Origin: Sterolibacterium sp.
Lineage (GTDB): Bacteria > Pseudomonadota > Gammaproteobacteria > Burkholderiales > Rhodocyclaceae
Direction: 5' to 3'
DNA length: 64,000 bases
Assembly (NCBI GenBank): GCA_028713555.1
Contig: JAQTOA010000001.1
Coordinates: forward strand, 124,001-188,000
Position 1 is the stretch's first letter; every line of letters starts with the position of its first letter. A program made the translations under genes and the position numbers. Shown here one piece after another: positions 10,077 to 19,702 of this stretch. The notes under the pieces were generated by a model. That model was not told where the DNA came from. It did no database searches and saw only the letters and a list, made by a program, of their open reading frames with translations.

Positions 10077-10523
10077 ATGTTTGACGTCGGCTTTTCCGAA
10101 CTGGTGGTGATTGGCCTGGTGGCGCTGATAGTCATCGGCCCCGAGCGGTTGCCCAAAGTGGCGCGTACCGTCGGCATCTTGTTGGGCCGATTGCAGCGTT
10201 ACGTCAATGACGTCAAAGCCGACATCAGTCGCGAGATGCAGCTCGACGAATTGAAGAAGCTACAGGAGCAGGTGTCGGCTCAGGCTCGTGACCTGGAAAC
10301 CTCGGTTACGCAGGAGATGCGAGCGGTCGAGGATTCGTTGAATCGGACCATCGCGCCACCGGAAGAAACTTCCGCCGCGGACACTGCGGTACCTCTTGCT
10401 GAAGGAACAACAGCGCCCGAAGTCTCGTCACTCGCTACCGTGGCAGCGGAACCGGTGCGGCATGCGCCCGCCAATCAGCCAGAGTCCGGCCTTGACTCAG
10501 CAGCAGAAAAAATCCATGGCTGA
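10077..10523 (+). CDS. tatB: Twin-arginine translocase subunit TatB
   Basis: 148 residues. The N-terminal helix carries the TatB Glu (MFDVGFSELVVIGLVALI) and the hinge GPERLPKVARTVG. A long amphipathic helix and an Ala/Glu/Thr-rich tail follow. TatB with TatC forms the receptor for twin-arginine signal peptides. Its 3' end overlaps the tatC start by 8 bases. Confidence 0.93.
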   Translation: MFDVGFSELVVIGLVALIVIGPERLPKVARTVGILLGRLQRYVNDVKADISREMQLDELKKLQEQVSAQARDLETSVTQEMRAVEDSLNRTIAPPEETSAADTAVPLAEGTTAPEVSSLATVAAEPVRHAPANQPESGLDSAAEKIHG

Positions 10524-11265
10524 GATTCAAGAAAGCTTCATTTCCCACCTGATCGAACTGCGCGACCGGCTGATCCGTTCAATCGTCGCCGTGATTGTGA
10601 TTTTTCTCGGCCTGGTAAGTTGGGCGCGCGATATCTACACTCTCCTGGCTAAACCGATGCTGGCGGCGCTGCCTCAAGGCGGCCAGATGATCGCAACCGA
10701 CGTGGCCGGCGCTTTCTTTGTGCCGATGAAAGTGACCTTGATGCTGGCTTTCCTGATCGCCCTGCCTTACGTGCTGTACCAGGCATGGGCCTTTGTCGCA
10801 CCGGGACTGTATGCGCACGAAAAACGCCTAACCCTGCCGCTGCTTGTTTCCAGTGTGATCCTGTTCTTCACCGGCATGGCCTTTGCCTACTTCATCGTCT
10901 TTCCCACCGTCTTCGTATTCGTCAATAAGTTCGCGCCTGAAGGCGTGGCAGTGATGACGGACATCGACAAGTACCTTTCATTTGTCATGTCGACCTTCCT
11001 CGCTTTCGGCATGACTTTCGAGGTGCCGGTGATAGTCATCGTGCTGGTCATGACCGGCATGGTCACCGTGTCCAAGCTCAAGGAAGTGCGTCCCTACGTG
11101 GTAGTCGGCGCTTTCGTAGTCGGCGCCATATTTACCCCGCCTGACGTGCTTTCGCAGTTTCTGCTGGCTGTTCCGCTGTGGTTGTTGTATGAATTAGGCA
11201 TCATCGTTGCCGGCTTTATTTCAAAACCGGCCAAGGAAACACCGCTAAGCGATGGCCAAGCCTAA
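10516..11265 (+). CDS. tatC: Twin-arginine translocase subunit TatC
   Basis: 249 residues from ATG 10516 (MAEIQESFISHLIELRDRL). The track ORF from 10396 extends backwards through tatB. The cytoplasmic N-terminal motif SHLIELRDRL and the conserved FxxPMKVTLMLAF region mark TatC. Six membrane helices are evident. It recognises the RR motif of Tat substrates. It is the last gene of the operon and converges on the DegS-like gene. Confidence 0.95.
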   Translation: MAEIQESFISHLIELRDRLIRSIVAVIVIFLGLVSWARDIYTLLAKPMLAALPQGGQMIATDVAGAFFVPMKVTLMLAFLIALPYVLYQAWAFVAPGLYAHEKRLTLPLLVSSVILFFTGMAFAYFIVFPTVFVFVNKFAPEGVAVMTDIDKYLSFVMSTFLAFGMTFEVPVIVIVLVMTGMVTVSKLKEVRPYVVVGAFVVGAIFTPPDVLSQFLLAVPLWLLYELGIIVAGFISKPAKETPLSDGQA

Positions 11266-11290
11266 GCGTCCGGCTCAGGGGCAATTTCAG

Positions 11291-11304
11291 CAGGCTTTTG
11301 CCTG
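11291..11304. terminator. Small hairpin between convergent tatC and protease genes
   Basis: A 5-bp stem CAGGC / GCCTG around a TTTT loop lies in the 41-base gap where tatC and the minus-strand protease gene converge. It could act in both directions but is short. Confidence 0.25.
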
Positions 11305-11306
11305 AT

Positions 11307-12476
11307 TCATTCCGACCGTGGCTGAGGTCGTTTGGCGATGGTGACGGAAACAATGTCTTCCTTGCCATTCCGCCGAATTTTCAGCGACGTCTGCTGGCCC
11401 GGTGTTTGCGCGGCGATGAGTTCGAGCATGCTTTGCGCATCGCCAATCGGCTTGCCGGCGACAGAAAGCAGAATATCGCCAGGTTTGATGCCGGCGCGGT
11501 CGGCAGGGCTACCGCGCATCACGCCGGCGATCATGGCGCCTTGTGTGTTGGGCAGATTGAACGACTCGGCCAGCTCGGGCGTGATTTCCTGCACTTCGAC
11601 GCCGACCCAGCCACGCGTTACCGAACCGGTTTTGATGATTTGCTCCATGACGCTTTTCGCCAACGACACCGGGATCGCAAAACCGATTCCCATCGATCCG
11701 CCGCTTTGCGAGTAGATCGCGGTATTGATGCCGACCAGGTACCCATTCGAGTCAACCAGTGCGCCACCCGAATTGCCAGGATTGATGGCGGCATCGGTCT
11801 GGATAAAATTTTCAAAGGTATTGATGCCCAAATGGGAACGGCCCAACGCACTGACGATACCGTGCGTCACGGTCTGGCCGACGCCAAACGGATTGCCGAT
11901 GGCCAATACCACATCGCCGACCCGCAGCGATTCGGCTGGTGCAAAAGTCACCGCCGGGAGTTTGGCGCCATTGCCGATATCGACTCGCACCACCGCCAGA
12001 TCCGAGTCCGGGTCGGCACCGACCACGCGCGCCTTGAGCTTGCGGCCGTCATGAGTCGCCACTTCAATTTCGTCGGCGGCTTCGACCACGTGATTGTTGG
12101 TGAGTATGTAGCCATCCGCGCTGACGATTACCCCGCTACCCAGTCCCGAGCGGCGTTGCGGCTGCAAATCGAGGCGGTCCCCAAAGAAATGGCGGAAGAA
12201 CGGATCGTTGAGGAAGGGATTGCGCGGCGCCTTGATCTCCTGGCTGGTATAGATATGCACCACCGAAGGCAGTGCCCGCTTCGCCGCATCGTTGTACGAG
12301 CCGGGCTTGCGTGTGTCGCTGACGGAGCCGGGCGCGGCTTCCTGCACTTCGACCACGCCGGCGCCGCTACCGCCCACGCCAGGCCCAAGCCATTCTGGTT
12401 TGAGGGTTTGCAGGACAAATAGCACCGCTACGCAGAAGGTGACGGTTTGCGCGAAGATTAGCCAGAGACGGTGCAT
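11307..12476 (-). CDS. Membrane-anchored HtrA-type serine protease (DegS/AlgW-like) with PDZ domain
   Basis: 389 residues. An N-terminal membrane anchor (residues about 4-23) is followed by a trypsin-like protease domain. The triad is His129 (TNNHVVEA), Asp159 (DPDSDLAVV) and Ser236 (NPGNSGGAL). A single PDZ domain (about 285-380) contains RGSPADRAGIKPGDIL. One PDZ plus an uncleaved anchor fits the DegS/AlgW class, which senses misfolded outer-membrane proteins and starts anti-sigma-E cleavage; degQ-like quality control is the alternative. It is divergent from the Nif3 family gene, with a 31-base gap. Confidence 0.9.
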   Translation of the reverse strand: MHRLWLIFAQTVTFCVAVLFVLQTLKPEWLGPGVGGSGAGVVEVQEAAPGSVSDTRKPGSYNDAAKRALPSVVHIYTSQEIKAPRNPFLNDPFFRHFFGDRLDLQPQRRSGLGSGVIVSADGYILTNNHVVEAADEIEVATHDGRKLKARVVGADPDSDLAVVRVDIGNGAKLPAVTFAPAESLRVGDVVLAIGNPFGVGQTVTHGIVSALGRSHLGINTFENFIQTDAAINPGNSGGALVDSNGYLVGINTAIYSQSGGSMGIGFAIPVSLAKSVMEQIIKTGSVTRGWVGVEVQEITPELAESFNLPNTQGAMIAGVMRGSPADRAGIKPGDILLSVAGKPIGDAQSMLELIAAQTPGQQTSLKIRRNGKEDIVSVTIAKRPQPRSE

Positions 12477-12507
12477 ACTTCGTTCCGTTTTTCGTGTTTG
12501 TTAGAGG

Positions 12508-13257
12508 ATGGCTATGCAGCGCGACGACCTTGCCCGATATCTCGATGAATGCCTGGAAGCAGCGCGCTTCCGCGATTATTGCCCAAATGGCCTGCAAGTG
12601 GAAGGCCGCGCCGAAGTACGGCGCATGATTTGCGGCGTGACTGCCAATCAGGCACTGCTCGATGCCGCTGTGACACAGGGCGCCGATGCCGTGCTGGTGC
12701 ATCACGGCTGGTTCTGGAAATCCGAGGATAGCCGCATCACCGGATTTCGCAAGCGCCGCATGGCCACCTTGCTGGCCCATGACATCAGCTTGTTCGCCTA
12801 TCATCTGCCGCTCGATGCCCACCCCGACTTGGGCAACAACGCCCAGTGGGCGAAACGCCTTGGCTGGCGCATAGAGAGCCGCTTTGGCGAGCAGGAACTC
12901 GGTTTCCTCGGCGGTTGCAGCGCGGCTACGGCGGGACAACTGGCGCGCGAGTTGGAACAGGCTTTGGGGCGCCTGCCCCAATTGGTGGGAGACGCCGACC
13001 GGCCGCTAAAGCGTATCGCTTGGTGCTCTGGTGGGGGGCAAGGCTACTTTGAGCAGGCCATCGCTGCCGGCGCCGATTGTTTCATCTCCGGCGAAATCTC
13101 CGAACAAACGGTGCATCTGGCGCGCGAAACCGGCATTCCGTTCATCGCCGCCGGGCACCACGCCAGTGAGCGTTTCGGCGTTCAGGCAGTGGGCGCTCAT
13201 CTACAAGAAAAGTTTGGGCTGATCTGCACCTACGTGGAAATTGACAATCCTGTTTAG
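12508..13257 (+). CDS. Nif3-like dinuclear metal center protein (YbgI family)
   Basis: 249 residues, the usual bacterial length. It has the metal-site motifs VLVHHGWFWK and AYHLPLDAHPDLGNN, and a C-terminal GHHASERFG that supplies further ligands. The family forms toroidal hexamers with two metal ions per subunit. It is often called GTP cyclohydrolase I type 2, but the physiological role is not settled. Its stop overlaps the end of the convergent lipoprotein gene by 4 bases, leaving no room for a terminator. Confidence 0.9.
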   Translation: MAMQRDDLARYLDECLEAARFRDYCPNGLQVEGRAEVRRMICGVTANQALLDAAVTQGADAVLVHHGWFWKSEDSRITGFRKRRMATLLAHDISLFAYHLPLDAHPDLGNNAQWAKRLGWRIESRFGEQELGFLGGCSAATAGQLARELEQALGRLPQLVGDADRPLKRIAWCSGGGQGYFEQAIAAGADCFISGEISEQTVHLARETGIPFIAAGHHASERFGVQAVGAHLQEKFGLICTYVEIDNPV

Positions 13258-15278
13258 GGTGAATTTGTGAATTTACTGTAGTATCGCCTTCCCTGATTAT
13301 CTTGTGCCCCCAGCCAAACTTGATAGCTGGTAGGAGCGCCCACATTCCCTGGCGACGGTATTTTGATACTGGTTACAGGAGCTAGCGGAATGATGGCGTC
13401 TTTAATGACGGGTTGGCCTGAGCCGGATGAAATCAGTGCTCGCGCCGAGATAATCCTCAAATTAGGATTGGCCGCAGCCCAGTTCGACCAAGACAAGCTT
13501 AGCCCGCTGCCACCAGAAAAATCTGTCGTGGTCAGGGGGGTTCCAGAAGCCACCCCGTCCAGCATGGGGAAGGGGGCATTGATCAGGTCACTTGGAACAT
13601 TCGCTGGAAGATAGGTGGGGGAAAACGCGCTGGACCCTGGCAACGAGACGAGATACTTGGCACCAACGGTTGAATCCAGGTTTCCTATCGAGCCTATGCT
13701 GAGTTGTTGTGGCAGCATATCCCTTAGCTCGCCGGTGGCTACCGGGGTCACGGTTGAAGCGGTCTGGACGCAGAGATAGCTCTTGTTGCAGCCGGCAAAT
13801 GGAATACTGTAGCCACTTGGAATTTGTACGATTCTGCTTGCGCTATCCCCTGCCGCAACTGAGATGACAACCTGAACGCCATTAGCCGGATTTGCCGTAG
13901 AACCAGTGGCCAGGGTTCCGTTGAAGCCATAAGTGGCATAAGCCACAGGATAAACCGAGAAATTCGAACTGGAACCATTGCCGGCGAGCAGCCAATTGGG
14001 CGTAGTCGTTTTGCTGTAAGTAGCGGCATCGCTAAAGACGTCCATGCGCTGTCCATTGATATCCGTGACGAGTGCGGAGATCAACACTTTGGCGCAGGCT
14101 TTTGCGATAACGGGATAGTCCGCACAACCCGTCACCTGGAACTTGCTCAGTTGATAGTTATTCAAGGCGTAGTCAGCCAGCTTGCTGGTGAGAGCGGCAA
14201 GATCACGCCCATTGTGCAAGTAAGCGTATGGGGGGGTGGCAGTAGGATTGGCAGGCATGACCAAGGCATTGAAATCGGCTGCCAGAGAACCTTTGGCGAT
14301 CAGCTTGTTTAGGGTTGTGCTCAAGTCATCCAGTAAGCCCAGATTGGTAAATATTGCCGTCGGGCTGGTTGTGGCTTTGACTGTTGATGTGATTGCCTTG
14401 GCGACGCTGCCGCCGCTGGTCTTGGCAAGTTCTGCCTTGGCAGTCGCTAGGTCGAGGATAACTTCGGTGGTCCCGATCGGGTTAAATTTGTTGCTGAATT
14501 GCAGTTGATCCTTGCCGCTGGTATCCCTGACAATTTGAATTCGCAAACCTTCCAGCGAGGCATCCAAGCCGGTCTTGTTCGCGGAAAAAGAAGCATCCCG
14601 GAAAAAGTCGAGCTTCGTAGTGTCGGTGATCTTGCCATCTGTCAGATTGGCCTTAATGATGGTTTTCACCAGATCCGAAGCATTCGTGACGATGGTGGCA
14701 TTGCTCAGCAAGGCAATCGAGCTGGTGTTATCAACAGCGCTCAGAAACACAGGTTTGGGATCTCCGCCCAAAATTTGGGCGACTACGGCATTTGTTGCCG
14801 GCGTAATGTTGGCAATCAGAGGTGTGGTGCCGGTTTGCACCAATGAATACAGGTTGACCTGGTTTCCCATGGCATCCATGCCAGTGAGTTGAATAAACAA
14901 TGGCGTTTTCGGAGAAGCTGTGGCCAGCACGAGTCGATAGGCACCATCCGCCGAATTGGTGGTGCCGCTGGCAACCAGCGCGCCAGCGGCATCGATCAGG
15001 CTTACTGGCGTTCCAGTCGCATCGACCACCTTGATAGTCGCACCGAGCAGTGGCGCACCAGTGGCTGCAACGCCAGACAGACTGGGAGGCCCGCCGGTAA
15101 GCGTCGAAGTCGTCGTCGAGGCGGTGGTTGTAGTAATCGTCGCTGTGGCCGTGGTACTGGTGCTAGTGCTAGTGCTGCTTCCAGTCTCGCCACCGCCGCC
15201 GCCTCCGCAAGCATTAAGAAACGCCAGGCCAATGATAAACAGGGCAATGTTCAATTTGCGAAGGGCATCAGATTGCAT
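13254..15278 (-). CDS. Large poly-Gly lipoprotein, hypothetical
   Basis: About 674 residues from ATG 15278 (MQSDALRKLN). The 15-residue track extension would spoil the signal peptide. A lipoprotein signal ends in LAFLNAC, followed directly by six glycines and then a Ser/Thr-only linker of about 35 residues, likely a flexible, perhaps glycosylated stalk. A carboxypeptidase-regulatory/Ig-like segment (GAPLLGATIKVVDATGTPVS) follows, then a long region with no recognised family. The C-terminal part has Ser/Gly-rich beta-like sequence and paired cysteines. It is likely on the outer membrane. It follows hyfI on the same strand after 94 bases, but no functional link is evident. Confidence 0.75.
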   Translation of the reverse strand: MQSDALRKLNIALFIIGLAFLNACGGGGGGETGSSTSTSTSTTATATITTTTASTTTSTLTGGPPSLSGVAATGAPLLGATIKVVDATGTPVSLIDAAGALVASGTTNSADGAYRLVLATASPKTPLFIQLTGMDAMGNQVNLYSLVQTGTTPLIANITPATNAVVAQILGGDPKPVFLSAVDNTSSIALLSNATIVTNASDLVKTIIKANLTDGKITDTTKLDFFRDASFSANKTGLDASLEGLRIQIVRDTSGKDQLQFSNKFNPIGTTEVILDLATAKAELAKTSGGSVAKAITSTVKATTSPTAIFTNLGLLDDLSTTLNKLIAKGSLAADFNALVMPANPTATPPYAYLHNGRDLAALTSKLADYALNNYQLSKFQVTGCADYPVIAKACAKVLISALVTDINGQRMDVFSDAATYSKTTTPNWLLAGNGSSSNFSVYPVAYATYGFNGTLATGSTANPANGVQVVISVAAGDSASRIVQIPSGYSIPFAGCNKSYLCVQTASTVTPVATGELRDMLPQQLSIGSIGNLDSTVGAKYLVSLPGSSAFSPTYLPANVPSDLINAPFPMLDGVASGTPLTTTDFSGGSGLSLSWSNWAAANPNLRIISARALISSGSGQPVIKDAIIPLAPVTSIKIPSPGNVGAPTSYQVWLGAQDNQGRRYYSKFTNSP

Positions 15279-15372
15279 AGTGAAGTTTCTCGGAAAATTC
15301 AATTTCAGAAGTGGCACTGACAAACGAACGGACTTTATCGCAATTATTATATTTATATGGAGGAGGAAGATA

Positions 15373-15912
15373 TTAGCGTTTGTTTGATGGATTAGCGGTA
15401 GAACGCTTTCCTATGGCTTCGAGTATGCTGCGCAGGAGATCGAGCGGCGTCGGTGGGCAGCCCCTGATGATAGCATCGACCGGGATCACGTTCGCTACTG
15501 CACCGCAGGAGGCGTAACTGGCGCCGAACTCGCCGCCATTGGCACCGCATGCACCGACGGCGATCACGAGTTTCGGGTCGGGCGTGGCAGCGTAAGTACG
15601 GCGCAGCGCCTCTTCCATGTGGCGCGAAACGGGGCCGGTGACCAATAGCATGTCAGCGTGTCGTGGGCTGGCGACGAAATGCACGCCGAAGCGTTCAATG
15701 CTGTAGTACGGGTTGTTAAGCGCCTGGATTTCGAGTTCGCAGCCGTTGCAGGAACCCGCGTCCACTTCGCGGATGGCGAGACTGCCGGAGAACTGTTCGC
15801 CAATGAGCGCCTTCAATTGTTCGCCAATTTCGGTCAGCGCCGGTTCATGGAGCTTGGGCAGTGGCTCCGTGACGATACCAAGGCGCTGAATTTTTCCGAG
15901 GATGCGCAGCAT
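15373..15912 (-). CDS. hyfI: NuoB/HyfI-like small subunit of Ehr-type complex, cluster 1
   Basis: 179 residues, homologous to the small Fe-S subunit of group 4 hydrogenases and to NuoB of complex I. The cysteines for the proximal (N2-type) 4Fe-4S cluster are present: GSCNGCELE, the Cys in VGACGAN and RGCPPTPLDLL. A further Cys occurs in SYASCG. It should sit at the junction with the HyfG-like subunit and the membrane arm. It starts 3 bases after hyfG and is the last gene of minus-strand cluster 1. Because HyfG lacks NiFe ligands, the electron partner is unknown. It pairs with the paralogue at 31117. Confidence 0.88.
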   Translation of the reverse strand: MLRILGKIQRLGIVTEPLPKLHEPALTEIGEQLKALIGEQFSGSLAIREVDAGSCNGCELEIQALNNPYYSIERFGVHFVASPRHADMLLVTGPVSRHMEEALRRTYAATPDPKLVIAVGACGANGGEFGASYASCGAVANVIPVDAIIRGCPPTPLDLLRSILEAIGKRSTANPSNKR

Positions 15913-15915
15913 GAT

Positions 15916-17502
15916 CTACAGGTCGTGCCCGGAATAAGATCCGTTTACCGACTTGTTGCAGACGGGGAAGTCGGGGACGATGTTGTCGTGAATCAACAGT
16001 TCAAGTGCCGGCCAGGTGGTCCATGACGGATCGCGCGGGAAAAAGCGGGCGATTCGCCCGTCCGCATCGAAGCGCACGAAACTCAGGATTTCTCCGCGCC
16101 AGCCCTCGATGAGCCCCAGACCTTCGGTGCCTGCCACGGGAGGCTTCCAGGTGACCCGGATCGGACCGGCGGGTAGTCCGACCAGCAGCCCCTCGATCAA
16201 ATCGAAGGAGGCGGTAATTTCCTCAAGCCGGGTGCGCGCTCTGGCGTTGACGTCACCATAGTGATGCTGCGGAACCTTGACTGTTAGTTTGTCGTAGGGT
16301 GAGTATGGCGCATCGCGCCGAACATCGAAATTCATACCTGATGCGCGTCCCACATAACCCATGCAGCCGAGCGCTTGCGCGTATTCCGGCTTGAGTATGC
16401 CGGTGCCGCGCACCCGGTCCGCAACCGAGGGCAGATCGTTGATGATGGCCATCAGCTTGCCGATCTGTTTGCGCAGGGTGCGGGCTTCATCGCGCATGGC
16501 CGCGATGAAATGCTGATCCAGATTCACCGCCACGCCGCCGGGAACGATGCAGTCCATCATGAAGCGGTGGCCGAAAGCCGCGCGCGAGACCCGCTGCCAC
16601 TCCTCGCGCAGCCGCGCGAACTGATAGAAACCGAAGGCGAAGGCGATGTCATTGAGCATTGCGCCGATGTCGCCGACATGATTGGCGACACGCTCGCGCT
16701 CGCACATCAGAGCGCGCAGCCAGATGGCGCGTGGTGGCACTTCCAGGCCGGCGGCCTTCTCCATCGCCATGCATGCTGCCCAGGCGTGAGCGACGGTGGA
16801 GTCGCCCGAAACGCGTCCGGCCAGTCGTGCCAGGCCGTCGGCATCGCGTCCTTCGGCGATTTTCTCGATGCCCTTATGGGTATAGCCGAGGCGTTCTTCG
16901 AGCCTGAGCACAGTTTCGCCCACCGCCTGAAAGCGAAAGTGCCCTGGTTCGATGATGCCGGCATGCACCGGTCCGACCGGTATTTCGTACACACCGCTGC
17001 CCTGGGCGAGCAGAAAGTTGTACTGGTGATCAGCCGGGGTCTGCGCCTGCGGCCGGCCGGCCGCAGGGAAATCCCGACGCAACGGAAACTCGGAATCCTT
17101 CCAGGCTTGATGACGGGTCCAGCGACGTTTGTCTGGGTGACCGGAGAAGACTACGCCCAGCATGTCCCGGATATGGCGTTCGGGTCGGTCAGCGCCGGGA
17201 TATGAGTCGATGTGGGACCACAAAACAGGCTTGGCGCGGGGCACCGCCGTACGCGCGACCAGGTAGGCGCCGGCTTTTTCGAAACACGTGTTGACGCGGA
17301 TCGTCTCGCCCATGTCCTCGCCCCAACCAGCGACCCAGCGGCAGCCCCAAGCTCGAGCCGCAATGCCGAGCCGGCTCCAGTCCACGGCTTGAACCAGGAT
17401 CAGTTGCGTCGGTGCGAGTCCTGGCGACGCCTGAGCCTCGACGTACAAGCCGACATCCGTGAGGTGTCGCGAAAACGCCGCGAGTTGGCCCTGCGGCCTC
17501 AT
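15916..17502 (-). CDS. hyfG: HyfG-like large subunit (NuoC-NuoD fusion) lacking NiFe ligands, cluster 1
   Basis: 528 residues from the ATG at 17502, which overlaps the hyfF stop as ATGA. The track start at 17736 lies inside hyfF. An N-terminal NuoC-like domain (about 1-150) is joined to a NuoD/large-subunit domain that begins near VYEIPVGPVHAGIIEPGHF. Where NiFe enzymes have CxxC near LGYTHKGIEK, this protein reads GRVSGDSTVAHAW. The C-terminus NKSVNGSYSGHDL likewise lacks the DPCxxC pair. It therefore cannot bind a standard NiFe centre. This matches Ehr proteins, whose reaction is unknown. Confidence 0.88.
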   Translation of the reverse strand: MRPQGQLAAFSRHLTDVGLYVEAQASPGLAPTQLILVQAVDWSRLGIAARAWGCRWVAGWGEDMGETIRVNTCFEKAGAYLVARTAVPRAKPVLWSHIDSYPGADRPERHIRDMLGVVFSGHPDKRRWTRHQAWKDSEFPLRRDFPAAGRPQAQTPADHQYNFLLAQGSGVYEIPVGPVHAGIIEPGHFRFQAVGETVLRLEERLGYTHKGIEKIAEGRDADGLARLAGRVSGDSTVAHAWAACMAMEKAAGLEVPPRAIWLRALMCERERVANHVGDIGAMLNDIAFAFGFYQFARLREEWQRVSRAAFGHRFMMDCIVPGGVAVNLDQHFIAAMRDEARTLRKQIGKLMAIINDLPSVADRVRGTGILKPEYAQALGCMGYVGRASGMNFDVRRDAPYSPYDKLTVKVPQHHYGDVNARARTRLEEITASFDLIEGLLVGLPAGPIRVTWKPPVAGTEGLGLIEGWRGEILSFVRFDADGRIARFFPRDPSWTTWPALELLIHDNIVPDFPVCNKSVNGSYSGHDL

Positions 17503-18977
17503 AGCGGCGAAGCACCGGAAATAAGCACGGTGGCCTGTTCGAACCAGCGCGAAAGAAACCCGGGAATCGCCAAGCCCAGCCAAAGCACCAGAAACAGATG
17601 CACCACTACCGGCAGCATGTTGGCCGCGACCGGCTTCTGCCCCGGCGGTGGCTCGCCGAAGACCATCCTTTGGACGTGACGAAACAACCCGGCGAAGGCC
17701 ACGCCAAAACCGACCAGCAGTGGAATCGTCAGCCACGGCCAGGCCTTCATGGTGGCCATCAGCAGCAGAAACTCGCTGATGAATACGCCAAAGGGCGGGA
17801 AACCGGCGATCGCCACCGTGCCGAGCAGCAGCCCCCAGCCGATCGCCGGCTGGGTGCGGATCAGTCCGCGGATCTGGTCGATGCGCTGGGTACCCGCGAG
17901 CTGGCAGGCATGGCCAACGGTGATGAAGATCGCCGATTTGGTCAGCGAATGCACGGTCATGTGCAGCAGCGCGCCGAATGTGGCCAGCGGCCCGCCCATG
18001 CCGAAGCCGAAGGTGATCAGGCCCATGTGCTCGATCGAGGAATAGCTGAACATGCGCTTGACATCATGCTGGCGATGCAGAAACAAGCCGGCGACAGTGA
18101 ACGACAGCAAGCCGAAGCCCATCATCAAATGGCCGGCGAGGTTGGTATGCAGCGAAGCATCCACCAGCATCTTGACGCGCACCAGGGCATACAGCGCGAC
18201 ATTCAGCAGCAGGCCGGAGAGCACCGCGGACATCGGCGTAGGGCCTTCGGAGTGGGCGTCCGGCAGCCAGTTGTGCAGCGGCACCAGGCCGACCTTGGTG
18301 CCATAGCCAACCAGCAGGAAGACGAAGGCCAGCGTGATTACCGCCGGGTCCAGGCCGCCGCCCGCGATGCCATGCAGCACGGTCCATAGCAGCGTGTCGT
18401 CGCGTTCGCCACCGAGTTTGCTCTCGGCGGCGAAATAGATCAGCACGGTCCCGAACAGGGCCTGGGCGATGCCGACGCCGCAGAGGATGAAATACTTCCA
18501 CGCCGCCTCGATCGCCTCCGGCGTGCGGTACAGGGAAACCAGCAGGACGGTGGTCAGGGTGGCCAGTTCCATCGCCACCCACAGCACGCCGAGGTTGTTG
18601 GTCGACAGCGCGAGCAGCATCGAGAACAGAAAGCACTGGTACATCGAGTGGTACAGCCGCAGGCGCCGGTCGGTGACACGCCCCCGCTCGACTTCATGGC
18701 GCATATAGGGTCGTGAAAAAATCGAGGTCGTCAAACCGACAAATGCGGTCAGGACAACCAGGTAAACATTGAAGGCATCAATGTAAAACATGCGGCTGGG
18801 GGAAAGTTGCGGTCCGTGTTCGAAGACTTCCAGCGCCATCGCGAGCGCGGCGCCGAAGGTTACTGCACCGACGGCCACGTTGATCCAGCCGGCAATCGGC
18901 CGGTGGCCGACGATTGCCAGCAGCAGACCGCCAAGGAGTGGCACCAGCAGGGTGACTTCGAGCAGCGTCAACGTCAC
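17499..18977 (-). CDS. hyfF: HyfF-like antiporter-type membrane subunit, cluster 1
   Basis: 492 residues, about 14 membrane helices, of the NuoL/M/N (Mrp-antiporter) family. The start is GTG at 18977, within the GTGA overlap with hyfE. The ion-pumping residues are kept: Glu in WVAMELATLTTV (TM5 type), Lys in GYGTKVGLVPLHNWLPDAH (TM7 type), and later Lys/His positions around SLTKSAIFITVGHA. It is probably a proton- or sodium-translocating channel of the complex. It is closely similar along its length to the cluster 2 copy at 28096. Confidence 0.9.
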   Translation of the reverse strand: MTLTLLEVTLLVPLLGGLLLAIVGHRPIAGWINVAVGAVTFGAALAMALEVFEHGPQLSPSRMFYIDAFNVYLVVLTAFVGLTTSIFSRPYMRHEVERGRVTDRRLRLYHSMYQCFLFSMLLALSTNNLGVLWVAMELATLTTVLLVSLYRTPEAIEAAWKYFILCGVGIAQALFGTVLIYFAAESKLGGERDDTLLWTVLHGIAGGGLDPAVITLAFVFLLVGYGTKVGLVPLHNWLPDAHSEGPTPMSAVLSGLLLNVALYALVRVKMLVDASLHTNLAGHLMMGFGLLSFTVAGLFLHRQHDVKRMFSYSSIEHMGLITFGFGMGGPLATFGALLHMTVHSLTKSAIFITVGHACQLAGTQRIDQIRGLIRTQPAIGWGLLLGTVAIAGFPPFGVFISEFLLLMATMKAWPWLTIPLLVGFGVAFAGLFRHVQRMVFGEPPPGQKPVAANMLPVVVHLFLVLWLGLAIPGFLSRWFEQATVLISGASPL

Positions 18978-19702
18978 GATGGATCTCCCGGAGAAGGCTC
19001 ACCGGCCGCGTCACGCAGCGGCATGGGCTGATTCGCCTCCGACAGGCGGTTGAACTGGCCGACGTTGAGCGAGCCGAACGAGTCTTTCAAATGGAAGAAA
19101 AAGACGCCGAACAGGATCGCCGCGACGAGGATGTCGAAGGCCACGCCCAGTTCGACGATCAGCGGCATGCCGTAGGTGGATACCACGGCGGCAAAGAAGA
19201 TCCCGCTTTCCATGGACATGAAGCCGATCACCTGCGCCACCGCCGACTTGCGTACACACATCAGCAGCATGCCGAGCAGTTCGATCGCGATACTCACGGC
19301 AATCGTATTCCGCGTCGCCAACCCCGACAGATGAATGATCGACTGCGCCACGAAATAGCTGAAGATCACCAGGGCCACGCCGCCGAGCAGCAGCAGTGTC
19401 GGGTGCTCGATCGCCTCGGCATCGTATTGCATGTTGAGCTTGATGCTGAGGCGGTAGAGCAACCATGGGATCAGCACCACCTTGAGGGTGAAAGTGAGCG
19501 CCGCCGAAACATAGAGTTCGGGATGTTTGGACGCAATGGCCGTTAACACCGACACCACCGCGAGCAACAACCCTTGCCAGGCGAAGGTAAAAATCAGCGG
19601 CATCATGCGTGCCTGGGCGAGCATGATGAAAGAGGTAAACAACGCCAGGGCCGCGAACAGGATAATGGCCTGGCTGTAGAGGCCAAGGGCGGCGATTCCC
19701 AT
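18974..19702 (-). CDS. hyfE: HyfE-like membrane subunit, cluster 1
   Basis: 242 residues with several membrane helices; related to HyfE/HycD-side subunits, whose core is NuoK-like. The start ATG at 19702 directly abuts the hyfC stop. The family-like stretch VIGFMSMESGIFFAAV includes a membrane Glu that in NuoK-type proteins takes part in proton transfer. It has a C-terminal polar extension of about 20 residues compared with the 219-residue paralogue at 27430. Confidence 0.85.
   Translation of the reverse strand: MGIAALGLYSQAIILFAALALFTSFIMLAQARMMPLIFTFAWQGLLLAVVSVLTAIASKHPELYVSAALTFTLKVVLIPWLLYRLSIKLNMQYDAEAIEHPTLLLLGGVALVIFSYFVAQSIIHLSGLATRNTIAVSIAIELLGMLLMCVRKSAVAQVIGFMSMESGIFFAAVVSTYGMPLIVELGVAFDILVAAILFGVFFFHLKDSFGSLNVGQFNRLSEANQPMPLRDAAGEPSPGDPS

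Noticed and set aside
11298-12422. 374-aa plus-strand ORF opposite the DegS-like gene
   Set aside because: The minus frame has the complete protease triad and a PDZ domain; the plus frame has none.
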